64,000 bases of DNA. Origin: an uncultured Bacteroides sp. GTDB taxonomy: Bacteria > Bacteroidota > Bacteroidia > Bacteroidales > Bacteroidaceae. Location: contig CALUOR010000003.1 in assembly GCA_944322285.1 (NCBI GenBank), forward strand, positions 1 to 64,000, in the 5' to 3' direction. The translations under genes and the position numbers were made by a program. Position 1 is the first letter of the stretch; each line of letters begins with the position of its first letter. This document shows positions 28,883 to 36,979 of the stretch, piece after piece. The notes under the pieces are model-generated. The model was not told where the DNA came from. It did not search any database and saw only the letters and a list, made by a program, of their open reading frames with translations.

Positions 28883-30124
28883 TCAGTTCGCTGTTTGGTT
28901 AATCTTCTCTTTACGTACCGTCTGTTTGCTTTTCGTGCGGTAATCCATATAATCCTTGGTATTCAGCGTTGGGAAACCTTCTTCTCGGATGCGTTTGCCA
29001 ACGGCTTTCAGCGTCTCGATGTTGGCTTCCTGAATGCGTCCGTCGGGGTAGGGGGCGATGTTCAACAGGAGGTTGGCTTTCCATTGGGCGCATTGTTCCA
29101 ATAAGTCCCACACCTCTTCCGGTGTTTTCTGGTGTTGTCTGTCCGACTCGTAATATCCCCATGCCAGTTTCTGTATCGGGATATTCAGCTCGGCGGGCTT
29201 CCCTTTGTTGTTCTCCCACGAGCGGTCGGCGGCGTCCTGTACGGATTTTGGCAGACCGGCATTCTTGAACAGCGGAACCAAGGAACCCATGTTTCCCTCG
29301 CCGGTGATGAACTCCTCGTTGCCATTGGCTCCCGTTTTGAATACGACTAAGGCATGGGGCTGGATGGTGTGAATCATGTCGTACACTTCTTGGATGTTGA
29401 ACAAATCCGGATATTGATATACACCGCCCACGGTGTCGAACCACAAGCCGGCAATGGGACCATATTGTGTACACAGTTCCATAATCTGCGTTTTGGCAAA
29501 GTTTAGGTAATGCTTGAAGTCCTCCGGTTTCTCATATTTATATTGGGCGGGCTGCACTTTGTAGTCCGGACGGGCTGGGTTGTACATGGAGCGGGGCAGG
29601 TAGTAGGGATGGTGCCAGTCCAATCCTACGGAATAGTAGATGAAGAATCCCAGTCCCGCTTTGCGGCAAGCTTCCGCCAGTTCGCGCACGAAGTCACGTT
29701 TCGGTGTGCCCTTCATGCTGTTGTAGTCCGAGGCTGGGCTGTCCCATAGGGCATATCCGTCATGGTGTTTGGCTACGAAGGTAATGTACTTCATACCCGC
29801 TTTGACGGCCAAGTCTACATAATCTTGCGCATTGAAATTTTCCCCCGTGAACTTGCGTGCCGTAGCTTCATATTCATCCAAGGGAATCTTTTCGTTATAC
29901 ATCACCCATTCTCCCTTTTTGTAGAGCGAAGCCGGTCCCCAATGGATAAAGAGCCCGAACCGTGCGTCCTGGAACCAAGCCAACGCCGCCTCCTTGGGCG
30001 AGCGGGCATACTCTTTTTCGTAACCTTTCAGGTAATAAGGCATTTCACGCCATGTCTGTTCCTGCGCCTGCGCGGTCCAGACCATTGACACCAAGCAGGT
30101 CAATGCGATAATCAGTCTATTCAT
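28883..30124 (-). CDS. GH29 alpha-L-fucosidase (first copy)
   Basis: 413 residues. A signal peptide (MNRLIIALTCLVSMVW, cut near QAQ) precedes a GH29 barrel with FGLFIHWGPAS, ITFVAKHHDGYALWDS, and AGLWFD holding the nucleophile aspartate. It releases terminal L-fucose. The ATG at 30124 gives a normal signal peptide; an in-frame extension to 30190 would read through the promoter region. It shares only family features with the second GH29 at 31355. It heads the operon GH29-acetylesterase(-GH2). Confidence 0.9.
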   Translation of the reverse strand: MNRLIIALTCLVSMVWTAQAQEQTWREMPYYLKGYEKEYARSPKEAALAWFQDARFGLFIHWGPASLYKKGEWVMYNEKIPLDEYEATARKFTGENFNAQDYVDLAVKAGMKYITFVAKHHDGYALWDSPASDYNSMKGTPKRDFVRELAEACRKAGLGFFIYYSVGLDWHHPYYLPRSMYNPARPDYKVQPAQYKYEKPEDFKHYLNFAKTQIMELCTQYGPIAGLWFDTVGGVYQYPDLFNIQEVYDMIHTIQPHALVVFKTGANGNEEFITGEGNMGSLVPLFKNAGLPKSVQDAADRSWENNKGKPAELNIPIQKLAWGYYESDRQHQKTPEEVWDLLEQCAQWKANLLLNIAPYPDGRIQEANIETLKAVGKRIREEGFPTLNTKDYMDYRTKSKQTVRKEKINQTAN

Positions 30125-30146
30125 ATAATTTATTATATAAGTGGTA

Positions 30147-30154
30147 CAAATATA
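30147..30154 (-). promoter_or_regulatory. Candidate -7 element before the first GH29 gene
   Basis: The minus strand reads TATATTTG, 23 bp before the GH29 ATG. The shared PUL motif lies just upstream (30181-30213), so that motif could instead be an activator site for this promoter. Confidence 0.4.
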
Positions 30155-30180
30155 GGAGTCATCTGTGTTTTCTCCTATTA

Positions 30181-30213
30181 AAGTGAACACTTAAACCGGG
30201 AAAAAGTATGAGT
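30181..30213 (-). promoter_or_regulatory. PUL regulon motif, site before the GH29-esterase operon
   Basis: The minus strand reads ACTCATACTTTTT, ten bases, then GTGTTCACTT. A TTTTTAA element lies 9 bases further upstream. The same layout occurs before the large lipoprotein gene (35376), susC (42072) and upstream of the ECF sigma gene (44592). It is probably a regulator-specific or ECF-dependent promoter. Confidence 0.6.
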
Positions 30214-30298
30214 CCGGATGCGTTAAAAAGCGCAAACATCCTTAGATTGTCTGGATGTAGATGTCATTGTGTTTCTTGTTGAGGCGTAAACCTGTCGC

Positions 30299-31261
30299 TT
30301 ATTCAAAAATACTAAGCGGCACTTCTCCAGTCCAGCAGTCTGGTTGCTTTACGCCGAATAGGCGGAGGATGACGGAAGCGGTATTTACCGTGTTGTTGGG
30401 TTCATTCATACAGATGCCTTTCGCAATGCCCGGTCCGGTGATACCCCATGGTACAATCATTTCGTGCGTTGTTACGCCTCCGTGTCCATAGTTGATGCCT
30501 CCATGGTCGGTGAGGAAGAGAAAGTGGGTGTCATCATACAGACCGGCTTGCTGCATCTTGTTCAGTAGTCGACCGATTTCTGCGTCTGCTTCCTCAATGG
30601 ATTGGATGTATTGAGGAGACATCCATTTGTATTTATGTCCGGCGTGGTCGGTGTGTACGGAGTAAAGGAAGACCAACGTGGGGAGTTTTCGGTTGTCTGT
30701 CATGAACTTCAGTGCTTTCTCATAGTTGGGCACGTAGGCGTCTTCCTCCAGATAGCTCACTTCGTCTAAATAGTTGCGATTGTACGGATAGAACAAGTTC
30801 AGCCAGTTGTAATAGAAAGCGGTGCGCATCTGAGGTATGTTCTCCTTAAGTATCCGGAATACGGATGGATAGTATCCTTCCGTATCCGTTTCAATGGCAG
30901 GCAGTTTTATTTTGTTTATCTCCCAGTCGTTGTCCACTACCCCGTGTTGTTCTGGTCCGCTTCCAGTCAGGTGGCTGGTCCAATTCGGCAGGGTAACGGA
31001 AGGCATTACCACGCGTGTCTGCATGGAAAGCACACCTTCTGCCAATAATTGGTCTAAGTTCGGGGTATGTGCTTGCTTAAATCCTTCTGTACAGATGCCG
31101 TCTAGGCTGAGTAGTAAAACTCGTTTGGCTTGTGCTCTTTTCTTTGTCTTTTTCCATATTTCTTGAGTCATGGCACTCACAGGAGTTGGCAATGTAGCTG
31201 CTCCTACGCATAGTGCGCCAGCCAATGTCTTTCTTAAAAAATCTCTTCTTGTTTCGTTCAT
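30299..31261 (-). CDS. Alkaline-phosphatase-superfamily phosphodiesterase (NPP type)
   Basis: 320 residues. The N-terminus (TRRDFLRK, then a hydrophobic stretch ending VSA) looks like a twin-arginine signal. The catalytic domain has LLLSLDGI for metal binding, PSVTLPNWTSHLTG with the likely threonine nucleophile, HTDHAGHKY and FLTDHGGINYGHGG. This fits type I phosphodiesterases/nucleotide pyrophosphatases rather than sulfatases, as the C-x-P-x-R motif is absent. Its substrate in a glycan locus is unclear; a phosphate-decorated sugar is one option. It lies between the two GH29 genes. Confidence 0.85.
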   Translation of the reverse strand: MNETRRDFLRKTLAGALCVGAATLPTPVSAMTQEIWKKTKKRAQAKRVLLLSLDGICTEGFKQAHTPNLDQLLAEGVLSMQTRVVMPSVTLPNWTSHLTGSGPEQHGVVDNDWEINKIKLPAIETDTEGYYPSVFRILKENIPQMRTAFYYNWLNLFYPYNRNYLDEVSYLEEDAYVPNYEKALKFMTDNRKLPTLVFLYSVHTDHAGHKYKWMSPQYIQSIEEADAEIGRLLNKMQQAGLYDDTHFLFLTDHGGINYGHGGVTTHEMIVPWGITGPGIAKGICMNEPNNTVNTASVILRLFGVKQPDCWTGEVPLSIFE

Positions 31262-31354
31262 GGTTTTAGGGTAAAAATGAATTTAGTTTTAGGTATGAAT
31301 TTAGCTGATTATGAAGTGGTTACGCCTACGGATACTTGTCGTTCTGTTTAATGA

Positions 31355-32707
31355 TTAATCCAGATACACCTTCACTGTATCCACCATCCGGGTCCGTTTG
31401 TGGGGCGGGATATGAATGGTCAGGATGTCGTCCTTATATTCAAAAGGCACTTCCTCGCCGGTGCGGAGCAGAACGACCCGTTTGGGATGCTTCTTCACCT
31501 CCTGCACCATGAGCCGTTTGTGAAAATTGGGGAAAGCGTGTACATACATCAAATTGTCTCCCTTTAGGGTAACGGGCTGGTTGGCTTTTTCTGGGAAGTT
31601 GCCTCCGGTGATGTCGTAGACGGATTCGCCGCTGTGCTTCATCCATGTGCCGATGACCTTCCACGCTTCCAAGGCTTCCGGAGGCATCGAACCATCCGCC
31701 ATCGGCCCCACGTTGGCAAGGAAGTTGCCACCCCAGGCACGCATGATGACCAACTTTTCAATGACATCCGCTCCTGTGTCCATGCGGTCGCTGGTAGAGT
31801 AGCACCACCAACGGCTGGGCCAGCAGGGGTCGTTGCACTCGAACCATCCTTTGAAACGTTGGGTGGGTAAGGTTCCTTCCGAGTCGCCGAAGTCTCCTAT
31901 CTCGCCGTTGCGACGGTTGACAATGATACCCGGTTGCAGGCGGCGCACTTCATCATTGCTTATCTCGCCACGGCCACCATCGAACCACATGATGTCTATC
32001 TTACCGTAATTGGTCAGCAGTTCCCGCACTTGGTTGCGCACCATGTCGATGCGTGCCTCGTCGTGTCCTTTCGGCTTGGTGGGCAACTTGTCCACCAGTT
32101 CATGGCGCATGTTATAGTATTTCCCGTCTTTGCGACCGAAGTCTTTGAAGTTCCGGTCAAAATACCAGTCGGGTGGGGAGAAGTACAGTCCTATTTTCAA
32201 CCTGTTCTTGCGGCAGGCTTCCACCACTTCCTTCACCAAGTCGCGTCCGCCCATCTTCTGCTCCACACCGAAGTCGCTGTACTTGCTGGGCCACATGGTG
32301 TAGCCATCGTGGTGTTTGGTGATGAAAACCACATAGCGGAAGCCGGCTTCCTTGGCTTGCTTTACCCATACTTCGGGTTTGAAGTTGACGGGATTCCACC
32401 GGTCTGCCAGGGTCCAATATTCCACGGGGCTGATTTCTCCGTCTTCCCACGACTTGTTCTTCAGCATTCCCCACGAGAGGTCGATGCCGCCATGTACAGC
32501 GGACATGCCGATATGTACAAACAACCCGAATCCGGCTTTGGGGAACCATTGCGCATCGGGATGTGTGTTGGCGCGCGATTGTAGCTGGACGGCGCCGGAT
32601 GCCTGTTGTCCCAATATCAGATGTTGCGCATTGGCGGCATCATCGTTTTGCGCTACGGCCCATGTGAAAAACAGTAGCATGAATGCCAATAAGAAATTCT
32701 TTTTCAT
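31355..32707 (-). CDS. GH29 alpha-L-fucosidase (second copy)
   Basis: 450 residues with a signal peptide ending near WAVAQ. The GH29 features are FGLFVHIGMSAVHGG, VVFITKHHDGYTMWPS, and DIMWFDGGRGE holding the nucleophile, then a C-terminal beta-sandwich. The GGRGE and WGGNFLANVGP sequences differ from the first GH29, so the two probably cut different fucosyl linkages. It is transcribed after the large lipoprotein gene, across a dyad array. Confidence 0.9.
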   Translation of the reverse strand: MKKNFLLAFMLLFFTWAVAQNDDAANAQHLILGQQASGAVQLQSRANTHPDAQWFPKAGFGLFVHIGMSAVHGGIDLSWGMLKNKSWEDGEISPVEYWTLADRWNPVNFKPEVWVKQAKEAGFRYVVFITKHHDGYTMWPSKYSDFGVEQKMGGRDLVKEVVEACRKNRLKIGLYFSPPDWYFDRNFKDFGRKDGKYYNMRHELVDKLPTKPKGHDEARIDMVRNQVRELLTNYGKIDIMWFDGGRGEISNDEVRRLQPGIIVNRRNGEIGDFGDSEGTLPTQRFKGWFECNDPCWPSRWWCYSTSDRMDTGADVIEKLVIMRAWGGNFLANVGPMADGSMPPEALEAWKVIGTWMKHSGESVYDITGGNFPEKANQPVTLKGDNLMYVHAFPNFHKRLMVQEVKKHPKRVVLLRTGEEVPFEYKDDILTIHIPPHKRTRMVDTVKVYLD

Positions 32708-32778
32708 GATTTAGGAGTATTGTAGTTTCTGTATTTTTTCGGTATCAGTCGAGTATCCCGACCTGCTTTAGTTGAGGA

Positions 32779-32846
32779 GTTAGTCCACCCCAGACAAAAT
32801 GTTAGTCTAACTCTGGACTAAACGTTAGTCTAAGGTGGACTGTCTC
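32779..32846. repeat. 22/23-bp tandem dyad array between lipoprotein and GH29 genes
   Basis: Three units begin GTTAGTC at 32779, 32801 and 32824. Each holds a GTC...GAC dyad with a 7-8 base centre. The outer units also pair: AGTCCACC (32782-32789) with GGTGGACT (32834-32841). The array starts 2 bp 3' of the lipoprotein stop codon. Confidence 0.7.
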
Positions 32847-32847
32847 T

Positions 32848-35340
32848 TTATTTATACTCCAACCAGGTTGTGGCTTCCGTGTCCGTGTCCGTCGTGAAGC
32901 GTATCCAGCGGGCTTGGAACCCTTGCGGGAACTCGTAGGTCCAGGTATCTCCGGCGGCTACTTTCTGTGTCTTGTATTCCATCCAGTCACCGCAGCCCGT
33001 GGGGTCAGCCTCAATAGTAAATATTACGTCTTTCTGTGATTTATGGGAAAGTGACAAGGTCTTTCGGTCATAGAAACCTATCAGGTAGGGGTCTGACGGT
33101 TCGCCCGCTTTTACCTGTGTGTCTTTCCACGGACCGCCTTGTCCGGTGGGTTTTCCCAACTGCCATAAATCGTCAATGACACCTACCCATACAGCTGCTT
33201 TGCTATCGTCGGAGACTACTACATGTTCGTTGTACGTTCCCCGTTTGGGGTCTACACCCGTCAGGACAATCATGCCGCGATAGGAGGCATAGTCATGAAT
33301 GCGGTAGGGGTGCGTAGCGATGGGGCGTATTTTGGCGTAGCCGTCGGCATTCTCGGCGGGCAGTTCGTAGAAGGTGCCCATGCAGGAGAAGAGGTCGCGC
33401 TCCGTAGCCACTTCACGGCAGATGCGGAGTTCCGCCTGATTAGTCAGTGGCGTATAAATGTCATTGCCTAAGGGGAGTCTCCAACGGCGGTTCCTGTCGT
33501 CTACCACTAGTACCGAACCTGCCTCGATGTTGACTACCTGGTGGGGGATGGCGAACTTGGTGCGGAGGGTATCCGCCGTGGCTGCGTCTTCCTTACGTAT
33601 CAGTTTTAATTGGTCTCCCATTTCATAATAGCCGGTTTCTTCTATTTGCCCGTTCTTTATGGTGTAGGCCAGCAGACCCAAGGCACGGCGGTTGCCTCCC
33701 AATCCGTAGAGCAATCCGCCTGTGAGGTCGTCCTTTTTCGCTTCCACTAATCCCGCGAACATTGTGGCAGGTTGGGTGGTACGGTTGTCGGCGTCCGTAT
33801 AGGTGAAGGTGACGGTAGCTTTCGTGGCTTTGTCCGTCTTGACCCGTATCCATTCTCCACGGTCCTGAGTGGAAAACATGACGTGAATAGCCTTGTCCGG
33901 TTCTACTTCGAGGGTCATCAGTTCTTTCCATTGGTTGTTACCCTGTTCATCTACTTCGAAAGTGAAGGTTACCGGTTGAGTGCCTTGATTGTCTATCCAC
34001 GCCAAACGTTCCGTCCAGCCGGCAAAGAGGAAGGGCTCGGAGGCTGTGTTTGCCTTCACTTCCTCCTTCACCCACACGGCTCCGTCCACCGTGGCCGGTC
34101 CCAGTTCATCCGGTTTGCTCAGCGAGGTAAACCATACGTTAGAGTTAGATTGCCCCGGCCCTTCTATCTGTCCTTTGGCTTTGCGTTTGTTCAAGAATTC
34201 TTTTTGCGCGGAGTCATCGCAGCCGAACACCAACTCGTCATTCCAGCGGGTAAAGTCGCCTATCACCTTCAGGTAAGCGCTGCGCGGACGGATGCCGGCC
34301 GAACGGCTTGAGGTGAATGTTCCGGGAAAACGCCAGAACAGTCCGTGCATGGTCATCAGATAGTCCGGTTCGGCTTCCGTACCCACGTTGCGGATGCGGG
34401 GCCATTCTGTGTTCCAGCCATGCGCTCCGTCGTAGGAGTGGCTTGCCTTGGGCAGGCGGTAGAACGTCCAGCCTTTATCCGCTTCGCGCACGCCTAACAG
34501 CACGGACTTATGGTCCCAGCCGGTGGCCCAGATAGGGTCGGTTTCAGGATGGGTATTGCCATAGATGCCGCCGGGACCGGTCAACTCGCAGAACTGGTTG
34601 CGGCGGATGACTTTCCAATTTTTTCCGTCCCATTCGGACAGTGAACCGGACTGTGCATCGAAGTACTTCATGGCTTCCGGCGTGTTCTCGCCATTGTCGG
34701 CATACACCAATACGCCTTGTCCAGAATACATGCCTTTGCCATGCGCTCCCGGCAGCAAGTCTTTGTAAGGAGGATTGTTCGTAGGATCTTCCTTGTGCAG
34801 GCGTCTTCCTGCATTCCCGTCTGTATAGAGTTCATTGGTTTGCAGCGTATGTACGTCCACTTCGTAGAAACCTTCCTCCATGGTGCCGATGTAGAGCTTG
34901 TTGGCGGGGTCGGTCAGGTGGCGTGCCGTAGCGGTGTAGCGTCCCGGTGCCTGTTGCCAGGGAATGACCCGCACGTTGGAAGCCGAGTCGATGAAGTAAG
35001 GCCCTATGTTCAGCTGTCCAGACTCACGGTGAATCATGCGGTTGGCAGGTGTGCCGCCGATGCTTTCCGAGCGTACAATCAGTCGTTTGTCTGGTGTAAT
35101 CTGATACAGTTTGTCCGAAGAACCGAAGGGCATGTGCGGCCCGTAGGTGATGGCCCATAAGTCACCGTTCCAAGGCACCACTGCGCCTGTGCCGCACTCG
35201 CCTTCGTTGTTGTAGAACGCCAGCCGCGGGTAAATGCCAGAAATGCTTTCCGGCGGCGTTTTCGTCTGTTGCTGGTTGGCGCAGCCTGCCAATCCAAGCA
35301 CGGCTGCCAGTCCGATAATGTAGTTCCACTGCATTTTCAT
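32848..35340 (-). CDS. Large PUL lipoprotein with a duplicated C-terminal module, unknown function
   Basis: 830 residues. A lipobox LAGC gives a lipid anchor at Cys20. Residues ~35-430 look all-beta with repeated W/Y-rich strands (DLWAITYG, LYIGTMEEGFYEV, LMTMHGLFWRFPG), possibly a beta-propeller. Residues 434-515 and 748-830 are homologous to each other: both begin S(E/D)P(F/Y)L, have a W in the middle and then WIR(V/F). I do not recognise a named family. Its place, right after the regulon motif and before GH29, suggests a surface glycan-binding protein or a new hydrolase. Function unproven. Confidence 0.8.
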   Translation of the reverse strand: MKMQWNYIIGLAAVLGLAGCANQQQTKTPPESISGIYPRLAFYNNEGECGTGAVVPWNGDLWAITYGPHMPFGSSDKLYQITPDKRLIVRSESIGGTPANRMIHRESGQLNIGPYFIDSASNVRVIPWQQAPGRYTATARHLTDPANKLYIGTMEEGFYEVDVHTLQTNELYTDGNAGRRLHKEDPTNNPPYKDLLPGAHGKGMYSGQGVLVYADNGENTPEAMKYFDAQSGSLSEWDGKNWKVIRRNQFCELTGPGGIYGNTHPETDPIWATGWDHKSVLLGVREADKGWTFYRLPKASHSYDGAHGWNTEWPRIRNVGTEAEPDYLMTMHGLFWRFPGTFTSSRSAGIRPRSAYLKVIGDFTRWNDELVFGCDDSAQKEFLNKRKAKGQIEGPGQSNSNVWFTSLSKPDELGPATVDGAVWVKEEVKANTASEPFLFAGWTERLAWIDNQGTQPVTFTFEVDEQGNNQWKELMTLEVEPDKAIHVMFSTQDRGEWIRVKTDKATKATVTFTYTDADNRTTQPATMFAGLVEAKKDDLTGGLLYGLGGNRRALGLLAYTIKNGQIEETGYYEMGDQLKLIRKEDAATADTLRTKFAIPHQVVNIEAGSVLVVDDRNRRWRLPLGNDIYTPLTNQAELRICREVATERDLFSCMGTFYELPAENADGYAKIRPIATHPYRIHDYASYRGMIVLTGVDPKRGTYNEHVVVSDDSKAAVWVGVIDDLWQLGKPTGQGGPWKDTQVKAGEPSDPYLIGFYDRKTLSLSHKSQKDVIFTIEADPTGCGDWMEYKTQKVAAGDTWTYEFPQGFQARWIRFTTDTDTEATTWLEYK

Positions 35341-35375
35341 GATGTTTGCTATTTATAAAATGATATTTCCTATAT

Positions 35376-35408
35376 AAGCAAACACGCGAGCGGGCAAAAA
35401 GTATGAGT
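35376..35408 (-). promoter_or_regulatory. PUL regulon motif, site before the large lipoprotein gene
   Basis: The minus strand reads ACTCATACTTTTT, ten bases, then GTGTTTGCTT, 36 bp before the ATG. TTTTTAA lies 10 bases further upstream. Spacing is identical to the three other sites in the PUL. Confidence 0.6.
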
Positions 35409-35466
35409 CGTAGAGTGCTTAAAAATGCAAAAAGTTGTTTGAGGGGAATGAAAAAGGCGCAGATAG

Positions 35467-35784
35467 TACATTCTTTCCAGAGAATGCGTAGATGGTAAAT
35501 GGAAATTTAGCGGGGTGGAGCCCTGCAGTTACAGCGATTTCCTAATGCTGCCGGACAAGGCACGCTACACGGACATCGCCCACAGTTACATTATGGAGTT
35601 GAAGTACGTCAATCCCACAGCTACGGATGCGGAAGTGGAAGCAAAAAGCCGGGAGGCAGACGAACAGCTGAAGAAATATAGTGCTGACAAGGTGGTTCAA
35701 CGGCTTTGCACTGACACGCAATTACATTTGCTGAAAGTGGTGTTCCGCGGAGCGGAGATGACCGTGTGTGAAGAGTTTTCTTAG
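35467..35784 (+). pseudogene. C-terminal remnant of an AAA-ATPase/PD-(D/E)XK nuclease (DUF1703-like) gene
   Basis: An open frame of about 105 codons without an ATG start and preceded by a stop at 35464. The peptide contains SYIMELKYVNP, the E-x-K part of a PD-(D/E)XK nuclease, then EADEQLKKYSADKVVQ and LLKVVFRGAEM, which match the C-terminal end of the common Bacteroidales AAA-ATPase family with a DUF1703 nuclease domain. The ATPase part is missing, so this looks like a 5'-truncated relic. It lies on the strand opposite to the PUL. A nearest GTG start would be at 35515. Confidence 0.6.
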
Positions 35785-35819
35785 AAGCGGAATACACGGA
35801 TTAATTTGTTTGCTCACAT

Positions 35820-35866
35820 AAAGGCTTCCCCGCCACGCCGTTTATAATGGGTGTGTGCAGGGGAAA
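35820..35866 (-). terminator. Hairpin 3' of the Rpn-like gene, containing a 20-bp direct repeat
   Basis: On the minus strand TTTCCCC pairs with GGGGAAG around a long loop, and a short T run follows. Positions 35820-35839 are identical to 36883-36902 on the other side of the nuclease gene. It may be a terminator for that gene, a trace of a duplication, or both. Confidence 0.45.
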
Positions 35867-35936
35867 CTAAAATGCGGATAACATGCTCCGTCAGTTTTGA
35901 TAAAAAGAGGTTATTTTAAAAGGGACCGTTAATCGG

Positions 35937-36812
35937 TCACAGCTTTTCAATGGTTTCGGGATTAAGTCCTGTGATTTGTGCAATCAAGTCGAGGGCGATA
36001 CCTGCGGCTTTCATGCCACGGGCATTTTTAAGTCGCTCTTGCATTTCACCTTCCGCTTTTCCTTCCGCTTTTCCTTCCGCTTTTCCTTTCGCTTCTCCTT
36101 CCGCTTGCGCATAGGCTAATTCGGAAAGTCTGTCCCGTAGGATTTTGATGCTTTCGTCATACTTTTCGAGTTCCTCTTGGCTCAACGATGCAAGTTCCAC
36201 CAATTTTTCCAATTTCTCGAACACGGCTTTACGTGCCTTGAAAGGTAATCTTTGCAATGTTTCCATATTCTTCAATACATAAATCCAACGTTCAAAATCA
36301 TTCTCGCATTCGTTTTCTTCTTTGTTGAAAGCGGGTAATTCAATAAAGATAAAACGCAGTTTGTCGCTGTATGGTTCGTGTGTGTCTCTGTCTGCCAGCA
36401 CGATGTCCGTCCGGAGCTTGTGTTGTTGTGTACTGGGCATATTGAAGTTCAAGAAGAACACACCGTAGACAGCTTTCAGTTGATACTTCCATATTTTCCC
36501 CTTTTTGCCTTGTCTGGCGATAGCCTGTGATAAATAGTACACAGTTCTGTCTTTGAAATTGAGGTGTCCTTGATTCTGCATTTCTACGATGAACTGCTCG
36601 CCGTTTTCGTCCGTACAATAGATGTCATAAGTCAGTCCCCGGTCGTTCTCGTATTCAGGCAGTTGTTCTTTGTCTAAAAGGGTGATGTTTTTAACTTTTC
36701 TTTCTCCCTCTAGCAATGAGTTAAGGAAGTCCAGCAGCAGGTCTTTATTAATTTCCTGCCCGAAGATTCGTTTGAATCCTATATCGGTAAAAGGGTTGAT
36801 AAACTTAGCCAT
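35937..36812 (-). CDS. Rpn family PD-(D/E)XK nuclease (putative transposase_31 type)
   Basis: 291 residues beginning KFINPFTDIGFKRIFG, typical of the family. The nuclease core is visible as LTYDIYCTDENGEQFIVEMQNQ (D, then E-x-Q). The C-terminal part has an alternating AEGKAEGK run encoded by 12-bp tandem repeats, then a helix. Rpn proteins are DNA endonucleases that raise recombination in E. coli; many are called transposases although no transposition machinery is shown. No terminal inverted repeats are seen. It interrupts the PUL between susD and the lipoprotein gene. Confidence 0.85.
   Translation of the reverse strand: MAKFINPFTDIGFKRIFGQEINKDLLLDFLNSLLEGERKVKNITLLDKEQLPEYENDRGLTYDIYCTDENGEQFIVEMQNQGHLNFKDRTVYYLSQAIARQGKKGKIWKYQLKAVYGVFFLNFNMPSTQQHKLRTDIVLADRDTHEPYSDKLRFIFIELPAFNKEENECENDFERWIYVLKNMETLQRLPFKARKAVFEKLEKLVELASLSQEELEKYDESIKILRDRLSELAYAQAEGEAKGKAEGKAEGKAEGEMQERLKNARGMKAAGIALDLIAQITGLNPETIEKL
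36049..36108 (-). repeat. 12-bp in-frame tandem repeat inside the Rpn-like gene
   Basis: Five units of 12 bp (CCTTCCGCTTTT on the plus strand, three perfect and two diverged) encode the alternating AEGK/AEGE peptide. The unit is a multiple of three, so gain or loss keeps the frame. Similar Gly/Glu/Ala repeats are common in this family. Confidence 0.8.
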
Positions 36813-36881
36813 AGTATGTCGCCTTATGTGATTTCATGACAAAGATACAATAAATAAATATGTATGCAAAATAATAGGATA

Positions 36882-36920
36882 AAAAGGCTTCCCCGCCACG
36901 CCTGGTGCGTGAGGGGAAGC
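36882..36920 (-). terminator. Terminator of the susC-susD operon
   Basis: On the minus strand GGGCTTCCCC and GGGGAAGCC form a 9-bp stem with an inner CACGC/GCGTG stem, and TTTTTATCC follows. It lies 60 bp after the susD stop. Its 3' half is the 20-bp sequence repeated at 35820-35839. Confidence 0.75.
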
Positions 36921-36979
36921 CCATTCTTTCTAAATAGACAATATGCTAATACTAATACCTAATTATGGTCTTCTTGTTA

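Noticed and set aside
35937-36812. Insertion sequence with the Rpn-like gene as transposase
   Set aside because: No terminal inverted repeats or short target duplications were found; the 20-bp direct repeat overlaps a terminator hairpin and may have another origin.
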